From NCBI RefSeq assembly GCF_900009145.1, contig NZ_LN889764.1, positions 239,994 to 303,993 on the forward strand: a stretch of DNA of 64,000 nucleotides. Direction: 5' to 3'. Below are positions 18,601 through 26,268 of the stretch, in pieces; position 1 is the first letter of the stretch, and the number at the start of each line of letters is the position of its first letter. The DNA is from Planktothrix tepida PCC 9214. Its GTDB lineage: Bacteria; Cyanobacteriota; Cyanobacteriia; Cyanobacteriales; Microcoleaceae. The notes below the pieces were generated by a model. The model ran no database searches. It was not told the origin of the DNA and saw only the letters and a program-made list of their open reading frames with translations. The position numbers and the translations under genes were made by a program.

Positions 18601-21084
18601 CAATGGCGTTCCACTGGCAATTCCGCCTTGAGGAGATTGGATGACAACGGGATCTTGAAATGAAATATTCCCAGCAATAAAAATTGTACCCTTGCTTTGA
18701 GCTCCTCCAATAATAATTTCTGTAAACCCATTTTCTAAACTGTTTAAATCACTAGAAGATAAATTTAATGTGAGTTCTGCATTATTATTTTGACCTGCGA
18801 TTTCAATATCTTGAGCATTAGTTGCAGGTTGTAACAAAATTTGACCTTTGCCTTGAATTGAGTTTTGACCCCCTGTGAAATTAATTTCATCACTGGTAAT
18901 TTCGATATTACCAGTCGCATTTTCTAAACCATTAAATGTCCCGGTACGCAGTCCTTGAATTTCCGTCGCTAACTCTGCATTTAAGATAATATTTCCTCCG
19001 GTTTCCTGACCTCTAGTATCAATTAAATTCGTGGTCAAAGTCCGAGAAGTATTCACCAAAATATTCCCTCCTGAACCCTGACTAGAAGTAGCATCAATAC
19101 TATAGGAATCTCCCTCTAAAATAATATCTCCTTGTAAACTGCTGAGGGTAATATCTCCAGCTTGAACTTGACCAGAGGTATTAATATTATTGGTTTGAAT
19201 TCGGTTTAATGTACTTAAATTAACTGTCCCCCCGCTTCCATTTCTATTAGAAAAAGTGGAAATCTTATCGGTGACAATATCCCGATCACTTTTAATGGTT
19301 AAATTTCCACCATTTCCTAGGTTAGAAGTGGATAAATTTTCTGTCCGAATTCCCCCATTATTTGTTGCAGTTAGGTCTAAATTTCCCCCTTGAGTGATTA
19401 TATCTCCGGTGACTAAATTAACACCTGTAATCGCAATAGCAGCACCGGATGTGCGGAGGGTATCCCCCGAATTCATGGTAAATCCACCACTCCCTGATTG
19501 ATCTGCATCGGCGGTAAAAGTTAAGCTTCCTGTGGTGGCTGGAAACCTTAATTCATTATCGGCTAGATTCGCAATAGTAATATTATTTTTAGCTTCTATA
19601 ATCACATTTGCTGTGGTGGCGAAATCTTCTAGGGTTTGATCAGATAGGGTAAGATTAGCATTGCTTTGATCCTTATTCCCAATATTAATTTCTGCTGCAT
19701 TAATCACTAAATTACCTGGCTTTCCATCGCTTCCTTTGAGGTTGATATTTCCAGCTATATTAAGATTATTTTGACTAAAAATAGTAGCAGACCCTCCTAA
19801 TCCTTGACTCGTTTGGGAGTTGGAAGATCCTTGGGTACTAATATTTCCCAAAAATCGAGTTAAATCATGGGAACCAATGCTTACTCGTCCCCCATTTCCA
19901 TTGGTCAAGGCATCCGCTATAATTGTGGATTGATCATTAATGAAGGTACGCGAAGCCGTAGGAAAAAAACCATTTCCTTGATAGTCACTCCCAATTCTAA
20001 TGGTTCCCCCTCCATTGGCAGCAGAAGCATCAATTTCTGCGTTCGATAATTGAATATCATTGCCAATAATATTGATTTGGGGAAGCGTTGAGGATGATGA
20101 ATCTAAACTGGTATTTCTGGTATTCAAAAAACCTGAAATTAAAGCCATCCCTCCTTTGGGAGGTAAATTAGCACTCGAAGCAGTGAGTTTTACGGTTCCA
20201 TCCGGTAAAATATTCACAATAGAAGCTTGATTATTTTCTCCTGTTCCTGTTAATAATTCGGGTAATGAAAGAGGATTAATAACAGATTGTTCGGTCTCAG
20301 AAGTGGGGGTAACGGCTGCAATTTCTAAATTGAGTAAATAGCCCTCTTGACTAATTCTAACTAAGTTATTTCCTTCAATCGCTGCAATTGTGATTTGTCC
20401 TCCCGGTGCGTTTAGGGTTCCGGTATTAATCACATTTCCTCCAACTAACCTTAAGGTTTGTCCAGAGGAAACGGTGAGTTCTCCCGCATTAATAATATTA
20501 CCCGGATTGGAGGTGGAAAAAAGAAAGGTATTCGGTTCACCCGAAAGGGCGTTATAATTATTAGAATCTACAGCATTAAAAAACCCTGAATTAAATCCAA
20601 TTCCTGTAGCAGTTGTAGCAGTAAATGCAGCAGGAACATCTAAACGAGCTCCCGCTCCAAAAATGATTCCGGCTGGATTTAAAATGAAGAGATTAGAATT
20701 GCCTCCGGTGACTTGAATTAACCCTTCAATTAATGAAGGTTGTCCTCCTACTACACGGCTGAGAATATTTTGAATTGAAGGATTAGAAACAAAATTGGCT
20801 GTTTGACCTTGGGGAACGTTAAATTGAGTAAAACTATGAAATAAATTTCCCCCATCTCCTGAAGCTTGACCTCCGGTAATATCAACACGATTTCCCACCG
20901 AATTGGTTAGGGTATTGGTACTATTCGCTTCAGGAATAATAGATTGTGCTAAAACTCTATTTAGGGAAAAAATAACTTTCTGATTCCCCCTGAATATTTC
21001 CCAAACTCCATTCATCCCAATCGTCCATAATCCTGTCAACGGAAGGGAGATTAAAACTAACTTGAAAAAACGTCCAGGCTGCAT
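15613..21084 (-). CDS. Two-partner-secretion filamentous adhesin with C-terminal CHAT protease
   Basis: 1823 residues. The N-terminus has a signal peptide and the haemagglutination-activity (TPS) domain: NSVGNRVDITGGQASGDGGNLFHSF, then NPAGIIFGAGARLDVPAAF. About 1100 residues of beta-helix repeats follow (LSSLQGDIILEG-type, GSGG/NINT motifs). After a Ser/Thr/Pro-rich linker comes a C-terminal CHAT domain with His1662 (VHLATHGEF) and Cys1705 (VLSACTTAVG), both intact, ending SHPFYWAGFTLIGSPW. TPS adhesins are exported across the outer membrane by a TpsB partner, not seen here. CHAT domains are caspase-fold peptidases, so this would be an exported or surface protease. Confidence 0.92.
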   Translation of the reverse strand: MQPGRFFKLVLISLPLTGLWTIGMNGVWEIFRGNQKVIFSLNRVLAQSIIPEANSTNTLTNSVGNRVDITGGQASGDGGNLFHSFTQFNVPQGQTANFVSNPSIQNILSRVVGGQPSLIEGLIQVTGGNSNLFILNPAGIIFGAGARLDVPAAFTATTATGIGFNSGFFNAVDSNNYNALSGEPNTFLFSTSNPGNIINAGELTVSSGQTLRLVGGNVINTGTLNAPGGQITIAAIEGNNLVRISQEGYLLNLEIAAVTPTSETEQSVINPLSLPELLTGTGENNQASIVNILPDGTVKLTASSANLPPKGGMALISGFLNTRNTSLDSSSSTLPQINIIGNDIQLSNAEIDASAANGGGTIRIGSDYQGNGFFPTASRTFINDQSTIIADALTNGNGGRVSIGSHDLTRFLGNISTQGSSNSQTSQGLGGSATIFSQNNLNIAGNINLKGSDGKPGNLVINAAEINIGNKDQSNANLTLSDQTLEDFATTANVIIEAKNNITIANLADNELRFPATTGSLTFTADADQSGSGGFTMNSGDTLRTSGAAIAITGVNLVTGDIITQGGNLDLTATNNGGIRTENLSTSNLGNGGNLTIKSDRDIVTDKISTFSNRNGSGGTVNLSTLNRIQTNNINTSGQVQAGDITLSSLQGDIILEGDSYSIDATSSQGSGGNILVNTSRTLTTNLIDTRGQETGGNIILNAELATEIQGLRTGTFNGLENATGNIEITSDEINFTGGQNSIQGKGQILLQPATNAQDIEIAGQNNNAELTLNLSSSDLNSLENGFTEIIIGGAQSKGTIFIAGNISFQDPVVIQSPQGGIASGTPLREQFYTLTGLDDASLKLFASDNITLGTLNTNGQNILITSQLGTISTQKLSTGNSASATIQLTGTEINLLGGLNSIQGLGTLLLQPSRNTQAITLAGSEQSSSFDISSRDLETFADGFSSIKIGRTDSISTLTLAGNSTISDPLNLQAQSILGTGRLTGIDNASLTLSAGSDILIGDMSTQGGTIQLSSSQGNIRTGALQLVSGNPGIGDINLSAAGNIETGEIRVNSVEKITGNSNLSLNGQDINLISRNGTIRVNSEINNSSLQGDAVAIELFAPGAIITGNITAYRGINLTSSQGQIITGNLQTLQGIEKSQGISLTGYRGIKTDNINTTTPSGMSSNITLNSFTGSVQSGDLNTVGITRGGTITVVAGDRINTGKIDASSPEGSSGNIGLNASQDIDVISIRGEGKTQGGDIGIATHGLFRVTGTFNSRNQMNASISSVGGEEGGSIVIQQGGNYCSTSECSNIPFTVGNATLNGTTGAITDGNLVTILPQTNTNSNSTGTTGSTQAVVNQINSELQVNNQENPTPPITPQTDGSTTPVLTNSTSDSSLNSTSEPSSKPQEISENPIIPLNTPTIPTDQISSGSVISSLAQIDTFRGIEFSNYLGSNLKNPPVTDQSIRKTLNEIYKLTNSKSAIVYVSAQSDQLELRLILPEGQPIFKSIPVSRQTVLETARAFSNQIRSPENLEDTRYKENGKQLYDWLIEPLESQLEAEGINTLVFSMDTGLRTLPLAALYNGKQFLVERYSLGLIPSLSLTDTRYVNIKNSKVLAMGASIFPNSDQQPLPAVPLELNLIVHQNIWQGLSFLNDKFTIDNLTSQRNQHQFSIVHLATHGEFQTGGSDQSYIQFWDQKLRLTELRKLKLHQPPVELLVLSACTTAVGDEKAELGFAGLAVQAGVKSALASLWYVSDAGTLGLMNTFYEALSTSPIKAEALRQSQLAMLQGKVRLQQGYLIDETGTKTAKIPLPPEIASRGNVNLSHPFYWAGFTLIGSPW

Positions 21085-21212
21085 AGGGGTTTATGCCTTT
21101 AACGAACAATTACCAACCGGAAATCTACGACTAATATCTCGACAGAAGCTACCCAAATGGATTATTCTGATTAAAACGGCATTAATAATATTATAGATTG
21201 AAAAACCAAAGT

Positions 21213-21848
21213 ATGCGTTTAATTGGTCTGACCGGAGGGATAGGAACTGGTAAAACGACTGTATCCAACTATCTTGCTAACACTTACCAACTCCCCATTT
21301 GGGATGCGGATTTATATGCTAGGGAAGCAGTGAAACCCGGTTCACCCATTCTCCAGTCAATTATTCAGCGTTATGGGAACGATATTTTACTTTTTGATGG
21401 TAACTTAAACCGCCAACGATTAGCCAGTCTGATTTTTTCAGACTCATCAGCAAGAACCTGGGTAGAACAACAGATTCATCCCTTTGTTCGCCATTGTTTT
21501 GTTAACAATATTCAACAATTAAACGCGAAAATTCTCCAAAATCCTGATAGGAACACCCCCCAATATGCGGATGGAGTGTTAGTCATTCCGTTATTATTTG
21601 AATCCAAAATGACGGATTTAGTGACTGAAATTTGGGTGGTTTATTCTCCTCCCGAACAACAATATTCTCGGTTGATCCAACGAGAAAAAATGATTTCTAA
21701 TCGAATTTTAACTTTTGAAGAAGCTCAAGCTCGAATTCAAAGTCAAATGTCATTAGAAGAAAAGTGTCAGCAGGCGGACGTAATTTTATATAATTCTTCA
21801 ACTCCAGAGGAACTTTTTAAACAAGTAGATGCAGCACTCCAAGGTTAA
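21213..21848 (+). CDS. coaE: Dephospho-CoA kinase
   Basis: About 211 residues. The P-loop is LIGLTGGIGTGKTTVSNYL, followed by the family motif WDADLYAREAV and, later, VLVIPLLFESKM and the lid region RLIQREKM. It phosphorylates the 3'-hydroxyl of dephospho-CoA with ATP, the last step of coenzyme A synthesis, in the cytosol. ATG at the fifth codon after an upstream TTG was chosen as the likely start because homologues begin with a short leader before LIGLTGG. Complete and ordinary. Confidence 0.95.
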   Translation: MRLIGLTGGIGTGKTTVSNYLANTYQLPIWDADLYAREAVKPGSPILQSIIQRYGNDILLFDGNLNRQRLASLIFSDSSARTWVEQQIHPFVRHCFVNNIQQLNAKILQNPDRNTPQYADGVLVIPLLFESKMTDLVTEIWVVYSPPEQQYSRLIQREKMISNRILTFEEAQARIQSQMSLEEKCQQADVILYNSSTPEELFKQVDAALQG

Positions 21849-21961
21849 TGAAGTAGTCAAAATCAGAAAATAGGGGGTAAAATAAACATCAGTAAGGTTA
21901 GGGATAAACAGTGAGTCTCCTCACCTTCCTTCATGCTTCTATCTCTAGGCATAAATAGCTA

Positions 21962-22591
21962 ATGATGTATATTAATCAAATTCATACCAGTGCTTCTCAA
22001 ATTCGATTGGAAAAATTAATCAAGGAACGTTTAAACCCTGATGCTGATACCGAAAAAATTGATGCTCAGATCTGGGATTTATTTGGAGAAGTTTGGGCAA
22101 TCATGTTTACGGATTTATGCGGGTTTTCACGAGGGGTTGAAAAATTTGGAATCATTCACTTTTTACAACTCATTTATGAGTCTGAACGATTATTTGTTCC
22201 TTGTATTGATGAACATAATGGAATTTTAATCAAATCTGAAGGAGATAGTTTAATGATTATTTTTCGCTGGGTTAATAAAGCCATAGATTGTGCGATCACT
22301 ATGCAAAAAGCAGCCCAAGCTTATAATCAAGATAAAACCGATGAAGAAAAAATTCTATTATCCATTGGATTAGGCTATGGGAGAATCTTAAAAATTGGCG
22401 ATGCTGATATTTTCGGGGCTGAAGTTAATGCGGCGAGTAAATTGGGAGAAGATATCGGAAAAGCTTGGGAAATTTTAGCCACCGTAGCCGTTACTGAACA
22501 AATCAAAAAACGTTCGGATCTTCAACTCGAACTCCTCTCAACCAGTATCCCTGGTACATCACAAGCCTTTAAAATTATTTATCAATTGTAA
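21962..22591 (+). CDS. Class III nucleotidyl cyclase homology domain protein
   Basis: 209 residues, a single stand-alone CHD. Metal-binding Asp51 (MFTDLCGFS) and Asp95 (KSEGDSLMIIF) are both present, as is Lys91 at the usual purine-selecting position. In FGAEVNAASKLGED, Asn156 is retained but the transition-state Arg is replaced by Lys160. This could reduce activity or make it a nucleotide sensor. No sensory or membrane domain is fused. Cyclic nucleotide signalling is supported by a cNMP-binding protein at 49 kb, but that link is only suggestive. Confidence 0.82.
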   Translation: MMYINQIHTSASQIRLEKLIKERLNPDADTEKIDAQIWDLFGEVWAIMFTDLCGFSRGVEKFGIIHFLQLIYESERLFVPCIDEHNGILIKSEGDSLMIIFRWVNKAIDCAITMQKAAQAYNQDKTDEEKILLSIGLGYGRILKIGDADIFGAEVNAASKLGEDIGKAWEILATVAVTEQIKKRSDLQLELLSTSIPGTSQAFKIIYQL

Positions 22592-22727
22592 ATTAACAGG
22601 CGGAATTGCTTATCAAAATAGGTCAAATCCGCTCAAATCATGCTTGATTCAATAAGTTTTTTTTCAGTGAATTGAGCTTTTCGGAAAAACCAGATAAGCT
22701 AGAATAAAATACTAGAGGGAAAATGCT

Positions 22728-23078
22728 ATGACAACCTCTGTACAATTTATTGATGGATTAGATGAAGAAATTAGTGGGATTAGTTTGCGGAAACTCAAAC
22801 ATTCCCAGACCAAAATCGTTGTCTTGGTATTTGAGCACCTTCAAGCCATAGAACGATTAAGAGCCTATCGCAAGCAAATCACGAATTTGTGGCTTCGGGA
22901 TGAAGAAGGACAAATTAAAGTCACCCCCAGTGGCGTTAAATTCTTTTTTGCTGAGAATGAGGATCTATCTAAAGTTGAATGTACCTTTGAAGTAGACTCA
23001 GAGGAAGTATTTGAACGAGTCATGCGGTTTTTACACCGTTATGCAGATGAAAATGAATTTCAATTTCAGTCTACTTAA
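22728..23078 (+). CDS. psb28: Photosystem II assembly protein Psb28 (Psb28-2 type)
   Basis: 116 residues with the Psb28 pattern: N-terminal VQFIDGLDEEI, middle ITNLWLRDEEGQIKVTPSGVKFFF, and C-terminal EEVFERVMRFLHRYADENEFQFQST. Psb28 binds the cytoplasmic face of CP47 and cytochrome b559 in assembling photosystem II and is absent from the mature dimer. The sequence differs from canonical Psb28-1 (short ENP/AxE region), fitting the Psb28-2 paralogue. It strongly supports a cyanobacterial origin for the window. It appears to be monocistronic. Confidence 0.88.
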   Translation: MTTSVQFIDGLDEEISGISLRKLKHSQTKIVVLVFEHLQAIERLRAYRKQITNLWLRDEEGQIKVTPSGVKFFFAENEDLSKVECTFEVDSEEVFERVMRFLHRYADENEFQFQST

Positions 23079-23124
23079 AAGAAACTGATTCATTGATATT
23101 CAATTCTTAAAAGCTGAGGTTCAA

Positions 23125-23625
23125 ATGCGCGAATTAATCAAAATTCAACAGTTATCTGCTGAATGGATTACTCCTGAACAATTTAAACCCTATGGACAAG
23201 TCATTTCAGCCTCGGCTGATGATAAATTATATAACGAGGAGGATGCCCAACTCAATTTAAACAACGGTATCCCTCGTTTTTATATTATGCGGGTTCAACA
23301 AAAAGGTTTAAAATTTCATCACATTACTCGCCACAGTCAATGTACTCAATGTTTAGGATCATTAGAAGGAAAAGATTGGTTTATGGCTGTTTGTCCTCCC
23401 TCTAAACATGATCAACCCTCCTTAAAGGATTTAGTCGCGTTTCATATTCCAGGCAATTGTTTTATTAAATTAGAAGTCGGAACGTGGCACGCAGGGCCGT
23501 ATTTTACCCATGAAACAGTTGATTTTTATAACTTAGAATTAATCGATACTAATCTTGTTGATCACTTTACCCACAGTTTTGCTAAAAGTCATTACTTAGA
23601 ATTTGAAATTGTAGAGAGTAAGTAA
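23125..23625 (+). CDS. Ureidoglycolate lyase-like protein
   Basis: 166 residues of the AllA/ureidoglycolate lyase cupin family: EWITPEQFKPYGQVIS at the start, then HHITRHSQCTQCLGSLEGKDWFM, then KLEVGTWHAGPYFTHETVDFYNLELIDTN. The histidines and the HAGP segment occupy the usual cupin positions. The E. coli enzyme splits ureidoglycolate to glyoxylate and urea in purine catabolism; cyanobacterial homologues are annotated this way without direct proof. It lies 46 bp after psb28 on the same strand. No other allantoin genes are nearby, so its real substrate is open. Confidence 0.75.
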   Translation: MRELIKIQQLSAEWITPEQFKPYGQVISASADDKLYNEEDAQLNLNNGIPRFYIMRVQQKGLKFHHITRHSQCTQCLGSLEGKDWFMAVCPPSKHDQPSLKDLVAFHIPGNCFIKLEVGTWHAGPYFTHETVDFYNLELIDTNLVDHFTHSFAKSHYLEFEIVESK

Positions 23626-23628
23626 TAG

Positions 23629-23737
23629 GCAATAGGCAATGGGTAATAGAAAAGACAGAAAATAAAAGTTTTCTTCCCCATTCCCTATTCGTAATTCGTA
23701 ATTCGTAATTCGTAATTGCCCATTGCCCATTGCCCCT
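23629..23737 (+). repeat. Low-complexity inverted and tandem repeats
   Basis: Reiterated GGCAATAGGCAATGGG-like units, four ATTCGTA-type units and an inverted block TTGCCCATTGCCCATTGCCC. Together they can fold into a hairpin between two convergent genes. This is a common cyanobacterial intergenic filler; no function is assigned. Confidence 0.6.
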
Positions 23738-23740
23738 GTC

Positions 23741-23848
23741 CTATTTCTCCAATTGTTTCAACGCTTGAAACGTCACGAAGAAAAATCCCAAAGAACCAAT
23801 AACTGTAATAACTTGAGCAATTAAATTAGCTGTTGCCATTTCATCCAT
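23741..23848 (-). CDS. 35-residue single-helix membrane miniprotein
   Basis: MDEMATANLIAQVITVIGSL followed by GFFFVTFQALKQLEK: a short acidic N-terminus, one hydrophobic helix, and a basic amphipathic tail. The start codon is preceded by a strong GGGAGG ribosome-binding site seven bases away, which random frames rarely have. Topology and length resemble the small subunits of photosystems, cytochrome b6f and NDH-1, but I cannot match it to any named one. A second in-frame Met at codon 4 is an alternative start. It is convergent with the ureidoglycolate lyase-like gene. Confidence 0.65.
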   Translation of the reverse strand: MDEMATANLIAQVITVIGSLGFFFVTFQALKQLEK

Positions 23849-24068
23849 TGTTCATCCTCCCATCAAACTAAACTTAGGATTTCCTATTCTTAAGTTTACC
23901 GGATCAAATCAACCTATGGTTTAAGAACTTAGGACAACTTCTTTCTACACAGAACTAAACAAATTGAATCTCGTATTTCATCCCCGTGTTGAGAAATAAT
24001 ACAAACCCTCGTTTTCCTGACCTCAAAAGTGTTACAACAAAGGAAAAATCACCAGGAGAAATCTCACC

Positions 24069-24515
24069 ATGCAATTTCAAACCGCAATGCACGAAGCTTG
24101 TTACAACAAAGTTGCCACCTGGATGCGAGAATTATACGGCAAATTCCCGTGCGCTAGGGAAGATGTCCCTGGATTAGCAATGGTCATGGGTTCAGCATTG
24201 GTTGAGGTATTTGTGTTTCCTTGGGAAAAAGATGATGCTGTTATTAATGCCCGGTCTTATGTTGTAACCGATGTAGAACTTTCCCCAGATTTACTACATT
24301 TTCTGCTTCGAGAAAATAACATTATGAGATTCGGGGCTTTTGGAATTGATGAACACGGAGACATTGTTTTTGAACATACCATTGTTGGCTCAACTTGTGA
24401 TAAACTGGAGTTAGAAGCTTCTGTGAATGCGGTGTTAGAAATTGCCGATGAATATGATGATAAAATCGTAGAACGTTGGGGAGGAAAAAGAGCATTAGAT
24501 CGCATAGCAAGTTAA
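24069..24515 (+). CDS. YbjN-domain protein
   Basis: 148 residues starting MQFQTAMHEACYNKVATWMRELYG, with the YbjN (type III secretion chaperone-like) fold pattern: VFVFPWEKDDAVINARSYVV, then LLHFLLRENNIMRFGAFGIDEHGDIVFEHTIVG. YbjN proteins are stress-linked regulators or chaperones in enterobacteria; the cyanobacterial form is conserved but uncharacterised. A CAGGAG site lies upstream of the ATG. The preceding 220 bp contain no gene apart from the miniprotein on the other strand. Confidence 0.8.
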   Translation: MQFQTAMHEACYNKVATWMRELYGKFPCAREDVPGLAMVMGSALVEVFVFPWEKDDAVINARSYVVTDVELSPDLLHFLLRENNIMRFGAFGIDEHGDIVFEHTIVGSTCDKLELEASVNAVLEIADEYDDKIVERWGGKRALDRIAS

Positions 24516-24555
24516 AAGAAACTATCATTTTAGGGGCGGTTTTACTTCTATTTTT

Positions 24556-24684
24556 TCATTCTTGATTAATTTGATAAATCCGCCCATCGTCATCATATTT
24601 TAAAGCGAGAATGGTGCTGAACTTAGCATCATTAAATCATTCATTCCCCTGAGAACCTCTTCGTCGATATTGTCGAACCGAGCC
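24556..24684 (-). pseudogene. Frameshifted 3' fragment of an unknown gene
   Basis: On the minus strand two frames join into one plausible C-terminus: ARFDNIDEEVLRGMND in one, then AKFSTILALKYDDDGRIYQI and NQE-stop in the next. A single indel between them explains the break, and no start or promoter remains. The parent family was not recognised. Confidence 0.35.
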
Positions 24685-24793
24685 TAAAAAAATTTTAATT
24701 AATCCTGAAAACTTCCGTTTAGAATATGAATGATTAATATAACATCAGATTCAATCAACCCCTTAACTTAATATTTAGATTGCACCTTCAACC

Positions 24794-26209
24794 ATGAAAA
24801 AATATTTAGCCGGACTGATCTTACCCGTTCTTTATTTCTTATCCCCAACGGTAGCGAATGCTCAAGTTGAAACCACCCTACAACCTAACCAAATTACAAT
24901 TACAGGAAATCGCCTCGAAAAACAACCCCCACGTCAAATTTTTGTGCAAACAAATAGCCCAATTCAGGATTTACGGGTGCTGGTATTAGATTTGAATCGT
25001 CAAGATGGAACTACTGTTTTTCCAGCATCGGGGATTGTTTCTAATAAGCAAAATTGGCAGACAATTAAACCCAACCAAATGTTAATTCCACTTGAATTTA
25101 ACTTAAGTCAAGCCCCCAGTAGTGGCGAATATAATGGAACCATCCGTTTTAGTTATACCGGAGGAGAATTAACCCTACCGATTACCTTACAAGTTAAGGA
25201 TTTTTGGTTACTTCCTGTATTGGTATTATTTCTGGGAACTGGATTAGGAATTCTGGTTTCAGTTTATCGTGCTCAAGGAAGACCCCGTGATGAAATTTTA
25301 GTGCGGGTTGGACAATTACAAACTCAGATCCAGGAAGATATAGAATTTGGAAAAATAACGGCATTTAAACAATATATTGAAGGGTGTTTAATTGAGATTA
25401 AAATGGATTTGCAAACTGAAAAGTGGGAACAAGCGATCGCCACTTTAGAACAAGCTGAAAATGTTTGGAAACGATGGGTAAAAGGACGAAATGATTGGTT
25501 ACAACAATTCGATTATTGTCAACAACTCAAACATCAGTTAGAAGATAAAAATCCCAATGATTTAGAAGTAAAAGCCATATTGCGGGATTTAGAAGCAACA
25601 ATTAATGATGTCCCAGAACTTGAAACCCCCGAACAATTCCGAGAACGGTTAGAAAAAATTGCTCAACAGATGAATCAGTCCATTTTGGAGAATCAAAAGC
25701 AAGATTTAAAAGCGTTAATTGCCGAAATTCCCTTAGAAAAACGGACTACTATCCTTCCTGAATTTGAACAATTAGAAGCAAAAATTGCCACTGAATCTCT
25801 GGCTAATCCCAAACAATTTAAAGCGTTAACAACAGAGTTAAATGATTTAACTGTAAAAGCCCAAGACATCGGAAATGAATCTTCAGCAAGAGGAGTAATT
25901 TCTAAAAGTCTGTTTGGGTTTACTGGGGTTATGTCTCCGCCTCCAGTAACGAATCGTTCCATAACTTCAACGCCGGAAACAACCAAAGCGGGAGTGCGAT
26001 TAAAGTTATTTACTTGGACAAGTTATGCGATCGCCGTTATCTTTTTAGCCGGAACCGGATTCAGTCAATTATACATTGATAATCCCACCTTTGGCGCCAA
26101 TCCCTGGAAGGATTATTTTGCATTAATGGCTTGGGGTTTCGGTGCAGAAGCCACCCGTGATGCGATTACAAAAGTTGTTCAAAGTTGGAATTTACCGGGG
26201 TTGAAGTAA
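24794..26209 (+). CDS. Membrane-anchored protein with N-terminal beta domain and coiled coil
   Basis: 471 residues. A signal peptide ends near VANAQ; residues 25-138 look like an immunoglobulin-type beta domain (TNSPIQDLRVLVLDLNR, GEYNGTIRFSYTGGELTLPI); a membrane helix (WLLPVLVLFLGTGLGILVSVY) follows; then about 230 residues of charged coiled coil, a Ser/Thr-rich linker and a second hydrophobic segment near residue 410. The layout places the beta domain outside the cytoplasmic membrane and the coiled coil inside. It has no recognisable family and no catalytic motif. It converges on the papain-like protease gene. Confidence 0.7.
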   Translation: MKKYLAGLILPVLYFLSPTVANAQVETTLQPNQITITGNRLEKQPPRQIFVQTNSPIQDLRVLVLDLNRQDGTTVFPASGIVSNKQNWQTIKPNQMLIPLEFNLSQAPSSGEYNGTIRFSYTGGELTLPITLQVKDFWLLPVLVLFLGTGLGILVSVYRAQGRPRDEILVRVGQLQTQIQEDIEFGKITAFKQYIEGCLIEIKMDLQTEKWEQAIATLEQAENVWKRWVKGRNDWLQQFDYCQQLKHQLEDKNPNDLEVKAILRDLEATINDVPELETPEQFRERLEKIAQQMNQSILENQKQDLKALIAEIPLEKRTTILPEFEQLEAKIATESLANPKQFKALTTELNDLTVKAQDIGNESSARGVISKSLFGFTGVMSPPPVTNRSITSTPETTKAGVRLKLFTWTSYAIAVIFLAGTGFSQLYIDNPTFGANPWKDYFALMAWGFGAEATRDAITKVVQSWNLPGLK

Positions 26210-26268
26210 TTGAATCAAGCTGATAAAAAAACTAACAACCCAGTAATCTAAATATTATGAAGACAGAG

